The position numbers were made by a program, and so were the translations under genes. Below are positions 8,934 through 17,166 of a stretch of 64,000 nt of DNA, piece by piece (positions within the stretch are counted from its first letter, which is position 1; the number at the start of each line of letters is the position of its first letter). The notes beneath the pieces are model-generated. The model was given only the letters and a program-made list of their open reading frames with translations. It had not been told where the DNA came from and ran no database searches. The stretch spans positions 186,001-250,000 of the forward strand of contig VFZN01000001.1 in NCBI GenBank assembly GCA_016871195.1. The letters are read 5' to 3'. The DNA is from Acidobacteriota bacterium. Its GTDB lineage: Bacteria; Acidobacteriota; Vicinamibacteria; Vicinamibacterales; UBA2999.

Positions 8934-9497
8934 CTACTTCGCCTTGACCACCATCGTCAGGGCTTCGAGCAGCGTCTGGTCGCGCAGTTCGTCGCGTGGC
9001 CGCGGACTGGTGCCCCACGTCTCGTCAAGGACCGTCATCGTCCGCATCACGCATTCGATGTCGCAGGCCCCGCTCCCCGACTTGATGGTCAGCGCCGTCG
9101 CGCGGCGCTCGAGTTCGCCCAGCCAGCGATCGAACAGCTGCGATTCGCGCGAGTCGCCGCGGTCTTCGGGCTTCCACTTGAGCAGCCGATCCATAGCCTG
9201 CATGACTTCGGGGTCGGGCGGCGTGTCGCGGCCGCTGACCGAAATCGACACGGCCGTCGTCGGCCGGCCGGCAAAGGGCGATGTCGGCGAGCCGGTGCCG
9301 GTCTGCACGCGCACCTTCGACTCGGCGCGCTGCTTCACCGGCTTGAGCAGCGGCACCAGCGTGCGCGCCGCTTCGGCACGCACCGCCGCCGACGACACGC
9401 TCACAGAGGGCGGCGTGGTCTGCGCCGCCACCGGCGACGCCCACAGCCCTCCGCACATCAGCACTGACACGGCACAGATCGTCAGTCGGTCATGCAT
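8934..9497 (-). CDS. Secreted protein of unknown function, 187 residues
   Basis: I do not recognise this family. The N-terminus has a signal peptide ending near VAAQ at residue ~26. The mature part is mostly polar, rich in Arg and Glu, and contains two close cysteines in GACDIECVMRTM that could form a disulfide or bind metal. An AGGA lies seven bases before the ATG. It is tandem with the exported oxidoreductase gene (about 100 bases apart) and may be co-transcribed with it, but no shared function can be deduced. Confidence 0.65.
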   Translation of the reverse strand: MHDRLTICAVSVLMCGGLWASPVAAQTTPPSVSVSSAAVRAEAARTLVPLLKPVKQRAESKVRVQTGTGSPTSPFAGRPTTAVSISVSGRDTPPDPEVMQAMDRLLKWKPEDRGDSRESQLFDRWLGELERRATALTIKSGSGACDIECVMRTMTVLDETWGTSPRPRDELRDQTLLEALTMVVKAK

Positions 9498-9597
9498 GGT
9501 GATGTCCTGCCTTTCGCGCTGATTCCACTACATCACCACTGGCCCCGCGAGGGAAGCCCTTCCTTCAGTTCGGCCGTCGTGGCAGTCCCGCACCCCG

Positions 9598-10878
9598 TCA
9601 GACCGACGCCTTGAGCACCGCTCCGCCGTAGCGCGGCGCCCACAGGCTGCCCACCAGCGCAATCAGCGCACAGGCCGCCATCAGGTAACCGGGGGCCTGC
9701 GGCAACCCGGACTGGCCAATCAGTGAGGTAGCGACAAGCGGTGCCATCCCGCTGAACAGCGTGAAGCCCACATTGAACACCAGAGCCACGCCCGTAAACC
9801 GGATGCGCGTCGGAAAGAGATCGGTCAGCATCACGGCAAACGTGCCGTTGGTCAGCCCGGCGCAGAGTCCGGCGATGACACAGATGAGCGTCAGGTCGAC
9901 TGACCGGTCGACCAGTGCCGTATAGAACGGCACGGCCAGCAGCGCCAGCAGTCCCACACCGGCACGCAGCAGGTGGCGGGGTGCCATGCGCCCGGCCAGC
10001 CAGCCCGCCAGAAAGATGCCGAGAGCCGACGCCAGCACGCCGGCCGTCTGCGACAGCACCGCTTGCCGCGGGTCGTACTTGAGCACGGCCGACAGGAAGG
10101 CGGGCAGGTGCGAGAAGAACAGGCCGTTGAAGCACGCCGTGCCGGCCACGAGTGACGTGCCCACCACCACCTGCGGGGCATGGGTGCGCAGCAGTTCGCT
10201 GAAGGGCTGCTTCGACGCCAGGCTCTTCATCCGCTCGAATTCGGGTGACTCTTCGAGATTGCGGCGAAGCACGAAGCTCAGCACCCCGCCCAGTCCGCCC
10301 AGGATAAAGGCCAGCCGCCACCCGTAAAGGGGAATCAGCTCTGGCGGCAGGAACGTGCGCACGCCCACGCTCACCCCCGTCGCCGTCGCCACGCCCAGCG
10401 TCACGAACGCGAACACAAACCCGCACACCAGCGGGGCCTGCCGCGGCGCTGTCTCGACGACGTACGTCAGCGCCCCGGGCAGCTCGCCACCCAGGCAGAA
10501 GCCCTGCACGACGCGCAGGATGACCATCAGCAGGCTGGCCGCCACCCCCCACTGCGCAAACGACGGCACGAGGCCCATGCCCAGCGTGGCTCCCGACATT
10601 ACAAACACCGACCACAGAAACACCCGGCGCCGGCCATAGCGGTCACCGTAGTGACTCAGCACAATGCCCCCGATGGGACGCGCCAGATACCCCACCGCAA
10701 ACGCCGCAAAAGAGGCCATCAGCGAGGCGATGGCCGACGAGGCGGGGAAAATCGCCTCGGCGATGTCCCGGGCAAAGATGCCGAAAATCACAAAGTCATA
10801 GAACTCGAGGGTGCCGCCGAGGCTGGCCAGCAGCACGATGCGCCAGCCGCCGGCGCCGATGCGGTCAGGGGTCGTCAT
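9598..10878 (-). CDS. MHS-family (ProP-like) MFS transporter
   Basis: This 426-residue inner-membrane protein is a major facilitator of the metabolite:H+ symporter type, which carries small organic acids, osmolytes or amino acids. About 12 hydrophobic spans are visible. The N-terminus LEFYDFVIFGIFA is typical of MHS members, and the loop-2/3 signature DRYGRRRVFLWSVF is clear. A second repeat lies at FPTRIRFTGVAL. Substrate cannot be assigned. TACAAT lies eight bases before the ATG with no Shine-Dalgarno, so the message may have almost no leader. Confidence 0.9.
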   Translation of the reverse strand: MTTPDRIGAGGWRIVLLASLGGTLEFYDFVIFGIFARDIAEAIFPASSAIASLMASFAAFAVGYLARPIGGIVLSHYGDRYGRRRVFLWSVFVMSGATLGMGLVPSFAQWGVAASLLMVILRVVQGFCLGGELPGALTYVVETAPRQAPLVCGFVFAFVTLGVATATGVSVGVRTFLPPELIPLYGWRLAFILGGLGGVLSFVLRRNLEESPEFERMKSLASKQPFSELLRTHAPQVVVGTSLVAGTACFNGLFFSHLPAFLSAVLKYDPRQAVLSQTAGVLASALGIFLAGWLAGRMAPRHLLRAGVGLLALLAVPFYTALVDRSVDLTLICVIAGLCAGLTNGTFAVMLTDLFPTRIRFTGVALVFNVGFTLFSGMAPLVATSLIGQSGLPQAPGYLMAACALIALVGSLWAPRYGGAVLKASV

Positions 10879-11041
10879 GCGGGCGGATTGTACTCACCCC
10901 GGGCCCGCTGTCGGGCCCCAGTCTTCGCCTGATGTTCGCGCCTGAAAATTTTTTTCGTCAGGGCCTCAAGCTTTTCCGGAACCCGCCGATTAGGTCTGTG
11001 CGAGGCGGAAACCGCCCCGCTTCAGACTCGAGGTTACCGTC

Positions 11042-11314
11042 ATGCAGCTCGCCACCAGCCACTCGTTCTCGCCCTCCTGGTCAGCCCGTCACACCACCGA
11101 CTACCGGTATCGACCGGCAGCGACCGTGGCCAAGGACGACCTCATGGAACTGCGCGCCGACCTGGCCCGCACAGGCGATGCCGTGCCCGAGTGGCTCGAC
11201 GCGCTGATTGGCAACTTCGAAGTGGCCTCCGACCGGCACGGGATGATGTCGTTCGACCGCTTCCGCGGCTTTGCCGCCAGCAACGGCCTCCAGCCCCACG
11301 CACGCGTCTCGTAA
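11042..11314 (+). CDS. Small hypothetical protein, 90 residues
   Basis: No family is recognised. The ATG at 11042 has a GAGG about nine bases upstream. The middle and end look like a real soluble domain: DDLMELRADLARTGDAVPEWLDALIGNFEV and a short Phe-rich tail. There is no signal peptide or membrane segment. It stands alone between two minus-strand genes. The flanks (10879-11041 and 11315-11416) contain no other supported feature. Confidence 0.45.
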   Translation: MQLATSHSFSPSWSARHTTDYRYRPAATVAKDDLMELRADLARTGDAVPEWLDALIGNFEVASDRHGMMSFDRFRGFAASNGLQPHARVS

Positions 11315-11416
11315 GTCGACGGCGAGCCGTCTCGCCCCGGCATCCGCGCCCGGCATCCGCCGCGCACCGATCATCACTCCGCCGCCCGCCCGGGTCCCTG
11401 CCGACCCGCGCGGGCG

Positions 11417-12535
11417 TCATCGTGTGTGCAGGAACGCGCCCAGCCGCTCGAGCCCGGCGGTCAGCACGTCGGTGTGATTGGCATAGCCCATCCGCACCCA
11501 GCCTTCCATCGCCATCGCCTGTCCCGGGGTCAGCAGCACACCAGTCTCTGCCAGCAGCTGGCGGCAGAACGCGTATGAGTCTTCCCCCTCGGGAAGGCGC
11601 AGCAGGGCGGTCGTGCCGCTTTCGGGCTCGACCCACGACAGCTGCGGCTGCGTGGCCATCCACGATCGCACCAGCGCGAGGTTCCGCCGGGTGATAGCCC
11701 GACTCCGCGCCAGCACCGTGTCGGCCTGCATCAGGGCGATAGTGGCCAGATAGTCGTCCACGACGCCCACGCTGATCGTGTTGTAGTCGCGGTGAATCAT
11801 CGCCGCGTGCAGCACCTCGGCCGGGCCCGCCATCCATCCCAGACGCAGGCCCGCCAGCGAGAAGGCCTTCGACATGCTGCCCGTGCTGATGCCCTTCGGA
11901 TACACATCCGCCATCGACGCCGTGGTCCCCGGGTCGTGCTGGTCGAGGCCGCGATAGACCTCGTCGCACAGCACCCACGCACCCACGCGGTCGGCCAGAG
12001 CCGCCACGGCCCGCAGCGTCGGCTCGGGCATCAGCGCCCCGGTCGGGTTGTTGGGGTTGTTCAGCACCACGAGGCGCGTGCGCGCATCAATCAGGCCGGC
12101 CAGTGCATCGAGGTCGGGCTGGAACGCCTGCTCGGGCCGCAGGCGCAGGATGCGCACCTCGGCCCCGAGGCTCTCGGGGATGGAGTAGTGCTGCTGATAG
12201 GTGGGCTGCACGCTCACCACCACGTCCCCGGGTTCCACCAGGGCCTGATACGCCAGGCCATTGGCCCCGATGGCACCGTGCGCCACCAGCACCTGCGCGG
12301 GCGTCACCGCCCGGTACAGCCGCGCAATGGCACCGCGCAGTGCCTCGCTGCCTTCAATCGCTCCATACGTCAGAGGCAGCTGCCGCATCGCGTCGAACGC
12401 CTCAGCCGGCTGCGCAGCCAGCGACAGCAGCTCACCGACGGTGAGCGACGCCACACACGTTTCGGCCAGATTGTGCGAGCAACGCGTCTCGCACTCGTTC
12501 ATCCACATCTCGACGCCGAAGGGGGCAATTCGCAT
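11417..12535 (-). CDS. PLP-dependent aminotransferase, class I/II fold
   Basis: A fold-type I PLP enzyme of 372 residues. The ATG at 12535 starts MRIAPFGVEMWMNECE, which resembles the N-terminus of a small subfamily that includes capreomycidine-synthase-like proteins; that link is from memory and weak. The loop LNNPNNPTGAL, the Asp in WVLCDEVYRGL and the PLP lysine in GSMSKAFSLAGLRLG are all present, so it should be catalytically active. The substrate is unknown. TACAGT lies eight bases before the start. It is divergent from the PfkB kinase gene, with 53 bases between start codons. Confidence 0.85.
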   Translation of the reverse strand: MRIAPFGVEMWMNECETRCSHNLAETCVASLTVGELLSLAAQPAEAFDAMRQLPLTYGAIEGSEALRGAIARLYRAVTPAQVLVAHGAIGANGLAYQALVEPGDVVVSVQPTYQQHYSIPESLGAEVRILRLRPEQAFQPDLDALAGLIDARTRLVVLNNPNNPTGALMPEPTLRAVAALADRVGAWVLCDEVYRGLDQHDPGTTASMADVYPKGISTGSMSKAFSLAGLRLGWMAGPAEVLHAAMIHRDYNTISVGVVDDYLATIALMQADTVLARSRAITRRNLALVRSWMATQPQLSWVEPESGTTALLRLPEGEDSYAFCRQLLAETGVLLTPGQAMAMEGWVRMGYANHTDVLTAGLERLGAFLHTR

Positions 12536-12575
12536 AGCCGTGTACTGTAGCGCGGTCTGCCGCGCGCGCATCGGC

Positions 12576-12581
12576 TACCAT
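12576..12581 (+). promoter_or_regulatory. -10-like element ahead of the PfkB gene
   Basis: TACCAT ends seven bases before the GTG at 12589. There is no Shine-Dalgarno, so transcription would start at or next to the start codon. Assigned by spacing shared with other genes in the window. Confidence 0.4.
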
Positions 12582-12588
12582 TACCGGC

Positions 12589-13491
12589 GTGCTTGACGTC
12601 CTCGGGCTCGGCGCCCACGCCGTCGATCAGGTGTACCGCCTGCCGGCCGCACCCGATTTCCACGGTCTGCATTCCAAACTGCGCGTCTCGCGCCACACCG
12701 TCAGCTGCGGGGGGCAGGTGGCCACCGCACTCGCCACGTGTGCCGCCTTCGGTCTGCACGCGGCCTACCTCGGGCCGCTCGGTACCGACGACAACGCCGC
12801 CCGCGTCAGGGCCGAGCTCGACGGGCACGGCGTCGACCTCTCGCACGCGCTGGTGCGCCAGGGCGGAAGCCAGTACGCCGTCATCCTCATCGATGACCAC
12901 TCGGGCGAGCGCGTCGTGCTCTGGGATCGTCCCGCGTCACTCACGCTGTCTGCCACCGATCTCCCGGTGCTGACGCTGCACTCGGCACGTGCCGTGCTCG
13001 TTGACGATGTGGATGCGGCGGCGAGTGCGGAACTGGCGCGTCGCGCCCGGGCGGCGGGCCTGCCGGTCGTCACCGACCTCGACCATCTCACACCGCACAC
13101 CGAGGCCATCATCCGGGCGGCATCGCATCCGATCTTGTCAGAGCACCTGCCGATGGCCCTCACGCACGAGCCCACGCTCGAGCGGGCGCTGCATGCGCTG
13201 CGGGCGTGGACGCCGGGCATCATCACCGTCACGCTCGGCAAGGGCGGGGCCCTGGCGCTCGTCGGTGACACACTGGTGCATGAACCCGGCATCGACGTGC
13301 AGCCGGTCGACACGACCGGCTCGGGCGATGTCTTCCGCGGCGCGTTTCTCGCCGGGCTGCTGCAAGGGTTCGACATCGGGCGCACCCTGCGTCTGGCCAA
13401 CCGTGTGGCAGGCGCCAGCTGCACCCGGCCTGGGGCCATGGGCGGGGTGCCGACGCGGGATGAAGCCCGCCGCTGGCTCGCCGAGGCCTGA
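12589..13491 (+). CDS. PfkB-family sugar kinase
   Basis: A ribokinase-like phosphotransferase of 300 residues acting in the cytosol on a sugar or nucleoside. The start GTG 12589 begins LDVLGLGAHAVDQVY, the PfkB N-terminal strand. The conserved glycine pair is in VSCGGQVATALATCAAFG. The C-terminal signature VDTTGSGDVFRGAF holds the catalytic base Asp in GSGD, with TLGKGGALA for ATP binding. The exact sugar cannot be read from sequence. The small gap to the divergent aminotransferase gene suggests shared control. Confidence 0.9.
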   Translation: MLDVLGLGAHAVDQVYRLPAAPDFHGLHSKLRVSRHTVSCGGQVATALATCAAFGLHAAYLGPLGTDDNAARVRAELDGHGVDLSHALVRQGGSQYAVILIDDHSGERVVLWDRPASLTLSATDLPVLTLHSARAVLVDDVDAAASAELARRARAAGLPVVTDLDHLTPHTEAIIRAASHPILSEHLPMALTHEPTLERALHALRAWTPGIITVTLGKGGALALVGDTLVHEPGIDVQPVDTTGSGDVFRGAFLAGLLQGFDIGRTLRLANRVAGASCTRPGAMGGVPTRDEARRWLAEA

Positions 13492-13556
13492 GCCCGACCC
13501 CGCGGTGTCCCTCACATCGGCCCCGAACATGAATCCCGCAGAAGAGCACGCGCGGG

Positions 13557-13562
13557 TATAGT
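13557..13562 (+). promoter_or_regulatory. -10 element setting the MFS gene start
   Basis: TATAGT overlaps the in-frame GTG at 13561. If this is the -10, that GTG is not on the mRNA and translation must begin at ATG 13579, after a leader of about ten bases. Confidence 0.5.
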
Positions 13563-13578
13563 GAGGGCGCCACCACCC

Positions 13579-14916
13579 ATGCCGCCCGCCACCGGATCGC
13601 CCGTGTCAGTGGACGCCGTGCTCGCGCGCGCCGGTCTGGTCACACCGGCCCAGCGCGCCTGGGCCTGGTACGACTGGGCCAATTCGGCCTACTTCACCAC
13701 GGTCATCACTGCGGTCTTCCCCAGCTTCTTCGCCACGTATGCGGCCGCCGGGCTCGACCCGGCCGCCGCCACCACGCGCTTCGGCCTCATCACCACCCTG
13801 TCGACGGCCATCATCGCCGTGCTCGCCCCGCTGCTCGGGGCCATCGCCGATCGCGCCGCCATCCGCAAGCCGCTCATGGCCGGCTTCATTGCGCTCGGCA
13901 CCCTCAGCTGCGCCGCCATGGTGTTCATCGGCCAGGGTCAGATCGGCCTCGCCTCGGCGCTCTTCATCCTCGGCAACATCGGCGCCTCCGGGGCGATCGT
14001 GCTCTACGATTCGCTGCTGCCGCATGTGGCACGCGCCGACGAAGGTGACCGCGTGTCGTCGGCCGGATATGCGGTCGGCTATGTCGGCGGCGGGCTGCTG
14101 CTGCTCATCAACCTCGCGTGGATTCTGCAGCCGGCGACGTTCGGCTTTCCCGACACCGCCACGGCCGTGAAGGCGTCCTTCCTGGCCGTCGCCGTCTGGT
14201 GGGCGGTGTTTTCGCTGCCGCTCTTCCGCCGCGTGCCCGAGCCTCCGGCCGAGCAGGCCCCGGGCGACGAACGCGGCACAACGGTCGTGGCCGATGCGTG
14301 GTTCCGGCTGCTCAGCACGTTCCAGCAGGTGCGCCGTTACCGGCAGGCCTTCCTGTTCTTCCTCGCCATGCTGCTCTATCAGGACGGCATTCAGACCATC
14401 ATCCGCATGGCCTCGATTTACGGGGCGGAAATCGGCATTCCGCAGGACGCCCAGATCGGGGCCTTCGTGCTGGTGCAGTTCATCGGCATTCCCTTCGCGC
14501 TGCTCCTCGGCAAGCTGGCCAGCCGCATCGGCACCAAACGCGCACTGTTCATCGCCATCGCCGTGTATGCCCTGGCCACCGTCCTCGGCTATTTCATGGA
14601 CAGCGTGACCGACTTCTTCCTGCTGGCGGCGCTCGTCGGCACCGTGCAGGGCGGCGCACAGGCCCTCAGCCGCTCGCTCTTCGCACGCATGGTGCCTGCC
14701 AGTCAGTCGGCCGAGTTCTTCGGGTTCTTCGCCGTGGCCGAGCGCTTCGCCACCGTGCTCGGGCCGTTGGTCTTCACCATCAGCGTGGCGCTCACCGGGT
14801 CGAGCCGGTCGGCGGTGCTCGCCATTCTCGGGTTTTTTGTGGCCGGGGCCTGGCTGCTGAGCCGTGTCGACGAGGCCGAAGGCATCAGGGCGGCCCGCGA
14901 GGGCGGTTCGGCATAG
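13579..14916 (+). CDS. MFS permease, UMF1/Atg22-like
   Basis: An inner-membrane protein of 445 residues with about 12 spans. The N-terminal WAWYDWANSAYFTTVITAVFP is the hallmark of the UMF1 family related to the yeast vacuolar effluxer Atg22. The charged loop VARADEGDRVSSAGYAVGYVGGG and the later QDGIQTIIRMASIYGAEIGI also fit this family. Amino-acid efflux is the usual suggestion, but bacterial members are uncharacterised. A GTG at 13561 would add six residues; I prefer ATG 13579 because of the overlapping TATAGT. The gene is 56 bases upstream of the sulfite-oxidase-like gene. Confidence 0.88.
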   Translation: MPPATGSPVSVDAVLARAGLVTPAQRAWAWYDWANSAYFTTVITAVFPSFFATYAAAGLDPAAATTRFGLITTLSTAIIAVLAPLLGAIADRAAIRKPLMAGFIALGTLSCAAMVFIGQGQIGLASALFILGNIGASGAIVLYDSLLPHVARADEGDRVSSAGYAVGYVGGGLLLLINLAWILQPATFGFPDTATAVKASFLAVAVWWAVFSLPLFRRVPEPPAEQAPGDERGTTVVADAWFRLLSTFQQVRRYRQAFLFFLAMLLYQDGIQTIIRMASIYGAEIGIPQDAQIGAFVLVQFIGIPFALLLGKLASRIGTKRALFIAIAVYALATVLGYFMDSVTDFFLLAALVGTVQGGAQALSRSLFARMVPASQSAEFFGFFAVAERFATVLGPLVFTISVALTGSSRSAVLAILGFFVAGAWLLSRVDEAEGIRAAREGGSA

Positions 14917-14972
14917 CGGGGCCGTTGCCGGTCGTGATACAACTGCGGGGTTCGAAAGGAATGCGAGGCACC

Positions 14973-16139
14973 ATGGCACACGAAACGACACGTCGCGAAA
15001 TGCTGAAGACAACCGGAATGGCCGCTGCGGCGGTGAGCATGGTGACCCTGCCCGAGTGGGCACTGCCCGCCATGGCCCAGGGCGAAACCCTCGTGCCCTT
15101 CGCCGACTGGCCCGAGAACTTCAACGCCAACCCCGCACCCGACCGCCGGCTCTTCAACACCCAGGGCATCACCTCGCCCTACACCGCCGCCGATCAGTTC
15201 TTCACCACCCAGCACTACGGACACCCGGTGATCGACCCGGCCTCGTGGCGCCTCAAGGTGTCGGGGCTGGTCGACCGTCCGGCATCGCTGTCCGTCGACG
15301 AGCTGCGCAAGCTCGGCGGCACCGAGCTCGTCGCCGGCTTCGAGTGCTCGGGCAACCGGCGTCCGCTGCAGGGCCTCATCGGCAACGGCCGCTGGACGGG
15401 CGTGCCGCTCAAGACCGTGCTCGAGCGCGCCGGCCTCAAGGCCAGTGCCCGCGAAATCGTGTTCTTCGGCGCAGACAAGGGACCCGAGGAAGTGGAGTTC
15501 CGCGCACAGAAGTTCAGCGTCGAGCAGAACTATGGCCGCAGCATGGCCCGCGACAAGGCGCTCGCCTCTGATGCGTTCCTGGCCTACGCCCTCGACGGTC
15601 AGCCGCTCACCCGCCACCAGGGCGCACCCCTGCGCCTCATCGTGCCGGGCTGGTACGGCGCCCCCAACGTCAAGTGGCTCTCCGAAATTCATGTGCAGGA
15701 AGACCAGTACCTCGGCAAGTTCCAGGCCCGCTGGTATCGCACGCTCAAGGGCGAGATGATCAACGGCGAGATGAAGTGGGTCGAGACTGCCATCACCCAC
15801 CTGCAGCTCAAGTCGTTCGTCGCGCGCGTCACCCGCATGGGCAACGATTACAAGGTGCTGGCCATCGCCCTCAACGACGGCACGCCCCTCAAGTCGGTCG
15901 AACTCAAGATCGATGACGGCCAGTGGGTCGCCATGACGCCCGACACTACCACCTCGGCCAAATATGGCTGGAAGTTCTACAACTACACCTGGAAGGGCGC
16001 CGCCGCTGGCGAGCACACGCTCGTCTCGCGCGCCACCGACACCACCGGCAAGGTGCAACCGACCGAGGCCGAACTCGAGGTCAAGAAGACCTTCCTCGAG
16101 GACAACTCGCAGCACCCCCGCAAGGTGCGCCTGGCCTGA
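14973..16139 (+). CDS. Tat-exported sulfite-oxidase-like molybdopterin oxidoreductase
   Basis: A periplasmic molybdenum enzyme related to sulfite oxidase/SorA, 388 residues. The leader TTRREMLK followed by a hydrophobic stretch and AMAQ is a twin-arginine signal, as expected for a cofactor loaded in the cytosol. The molybdenum-ligand Cys125 is in AGFECSGNRRP, and the dimerisation (Mo-co) Ig-like domain fills the last ~130 residues. I chose ATG 14973 over 14961 because GAGG lies four bases upstream of the former, while the latter has AGGA touching the codon. No haem domain or partner cytochrome gene is adjacent. Confidence 0.9.
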   Translation: MAHETTRREMLKTTGMAAAAVSMVTLPEWALPAMAQGETLVPFADWPENFNANPAPDRRLFNTQGITSPYTAADQFFTTQHYGHPVIDPASWRLKVSGLVDRPASLSVDELRKLGGTELVAGFECSGNRRPLQGLIGNGRWTGVPLKTVLERAGLKASAREIVFFGADKGPEEVEFRAQKFSVEQNYGRSMARDKALASDAFLAYALDGQPLTRHQGAPLRLIVPGWYGAPNVKWLSEIHVQEDQYLGKFQARWYRTLKGEMINGEMKWVETAITHLQLKSFVARVTRMGNDYKVLAIALNDGTPLKSVELKIDDGQWVAMTPDTTTSAKYGWKFYNYTWKGAAAGEHTLVSRATDTTGKVQPTEAELEVKKTFLEDNSQHPRKVRLA

Positions 16140-16172
16140 GCCTGACGCCGTCTGTCCGAACCCTTACGCCAG

Positions 16173-16205
16173 CCAGCCTCGTCTTTCACAAGAAGACGGG
16201 GCTGG
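16173..16205 (+). terminator. Hairpin between the sulfite-oxidase-like gene and the next start
   Basis: CCAGCCTCGTCTT and AAGACGGGGCTGG form a 13-pair stem (one G-U) with a seven-base loop, followed by TGTGTTTA. It is a likely intrinsic terminator, but it ends only seven bases before the ATG at 16213, so it may also govern translation of that gene. Confidence 0.75.
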
Positions 16206-16212
16206 TGTGTTT

Positions 16213-17121
16213 ATGACGATTGTTCTCGCCGGCGGCACCGGCTTTCTCGGGCGTGCGCTCACGGCCGCTCTCACCTCCGCAGGGCACCAGGTCCTCAATC
16301 TGTCCCGCCGTCCTCGACCCGGGAACCCGCACGACGTTGCCTGGACGCCTGACGGCACCGCTGGTCCCTGGACCTCGGCGCTCGACGCCGCCGACGTCGT
16401 CATCAATCTTGCGGGCGAAGGCATTGCCAATCGCCGCTGGTCGGCCGAGCGCAAGGCGGCGCTCCGCACCAGCCGCATCCTGCCCACCCGCAGCCTCGCG
16501 CTGGCCCTCAAGGCGGCCGCGCCGCGGCCACGCCGGTTCATCACCAGTTCCGCCATCGGTTTTTACGGGGCCCACGACAATGAGGTCGTCACCGAGGCAA
16601 CCGCCCCGGGCGCCGACTTTCTGTCGACCCTGTGCGTGGAATGGGAATACGAGGCGGCCCAGGCGGCCTCGCCCGACACACGCGTTTACCTCCTGCGCAC
16701 GGGCATCGTCCTGCATCCCGACGGCGGGGCGCTCAAATCGATGCTGCCGCCCTTCCGACTCGGGGTCGGCGGCCCGATGGGTCATGGACGGCAGTTCATG
16801 CCGTGGATTCACCTCGACGACTGGGTGCGCCTCGCCACCTGGCTCGCCGAAGGCCACGGCGATGCCGCCGCACCGATGGCGGTCTGGAACGGCACCGCGC
16901 CGACCCCGGTCACCAATGCCGAGTTCGGTCGCATCCTCGGGCGCGTGGTGCGGCGTCCCGCCGTGATGCCCGCCCCCGCAGTTGCACTGCGGTTGCTGCT
17001 CGGCGAGTTCGCGCAGTTCCTGCTGACCGGCGCACGCGTGGTGCCGGCCGCGGCTGAACAGCACGGCTTCCAGTTCCGGTTCCCCACCCTCGAACCTGCC
17101 CTGCGCGACCTGCTCGACTGA
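16213..17121 (+). CDS. TIGR01777-type NAD-dependent epimerase-like protein (YfcH/SDR39U1 family)
   Basis: An extended short-chain dehydrogenase of 302 residues. The N-terminal VLAGGTGFLGRALTAAL is the nucleotide-binding motif, and NLAGEGIANRRWS is a signature specific to the TIGR01777 family. ITSSAIGFYG supplies the Ser-Tyr pair, and the C-terminus carries the family's DUF1731-like tail (LLGEFAQFLLTGARVVP). The biological reaction is unknown. The ATG at 16213 has no clear Shine-Dalgarno and directly follows a strong hairpin; frames open further upstream only because they run antisense to the previous gene. Confidence 0.88.
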   Translation: MTIVLAGGTGFLGRALTAALTSAGHQVLNLSRRPRPGNPHDVAWTPDGTAGPWTSALDAADVVINLAGEGIANRRWSAERKAALRTSRILPTRSLALALKAAAPRPRRFITSSAIGFYGAHDNEVVTEATAPGADFLSTLCVEWEYEAAQAASPDTRVYLLRTGIVLHPDGGALKSMLPPFRLGVGGPMGHGRQFMPWIHLDDWVRLATWLAEGHGDAAAPMAVWNGTAPTPVTNAEFGRILGRVVRRPAVMPAPAVALRLLLGEFAQFLLTGARVVPAAAEQHGFQFRFPTLEPALRDLLD

Positions 17122-17166
17122 AGGCAGGGCAGCGGGGCCGGGGTGTTTCATTTACACTCTTTGCAA

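Noticed and set aside
14961-14972. Earlier ATG for the sulfite-oxidase-like protein
   Set aside because: The AGGA touches this ATG, leaving no spacer. The ATG at 14973 has a properly spaced GAGG and starts the twin-arginine signal.
13606-15063. 485-codon minus-strand open frame
   Set aside because: Antisense to the Atg22-like gene, which has clear family motifs; the product is Gly/Glu/His-rich with no recognisable domain.
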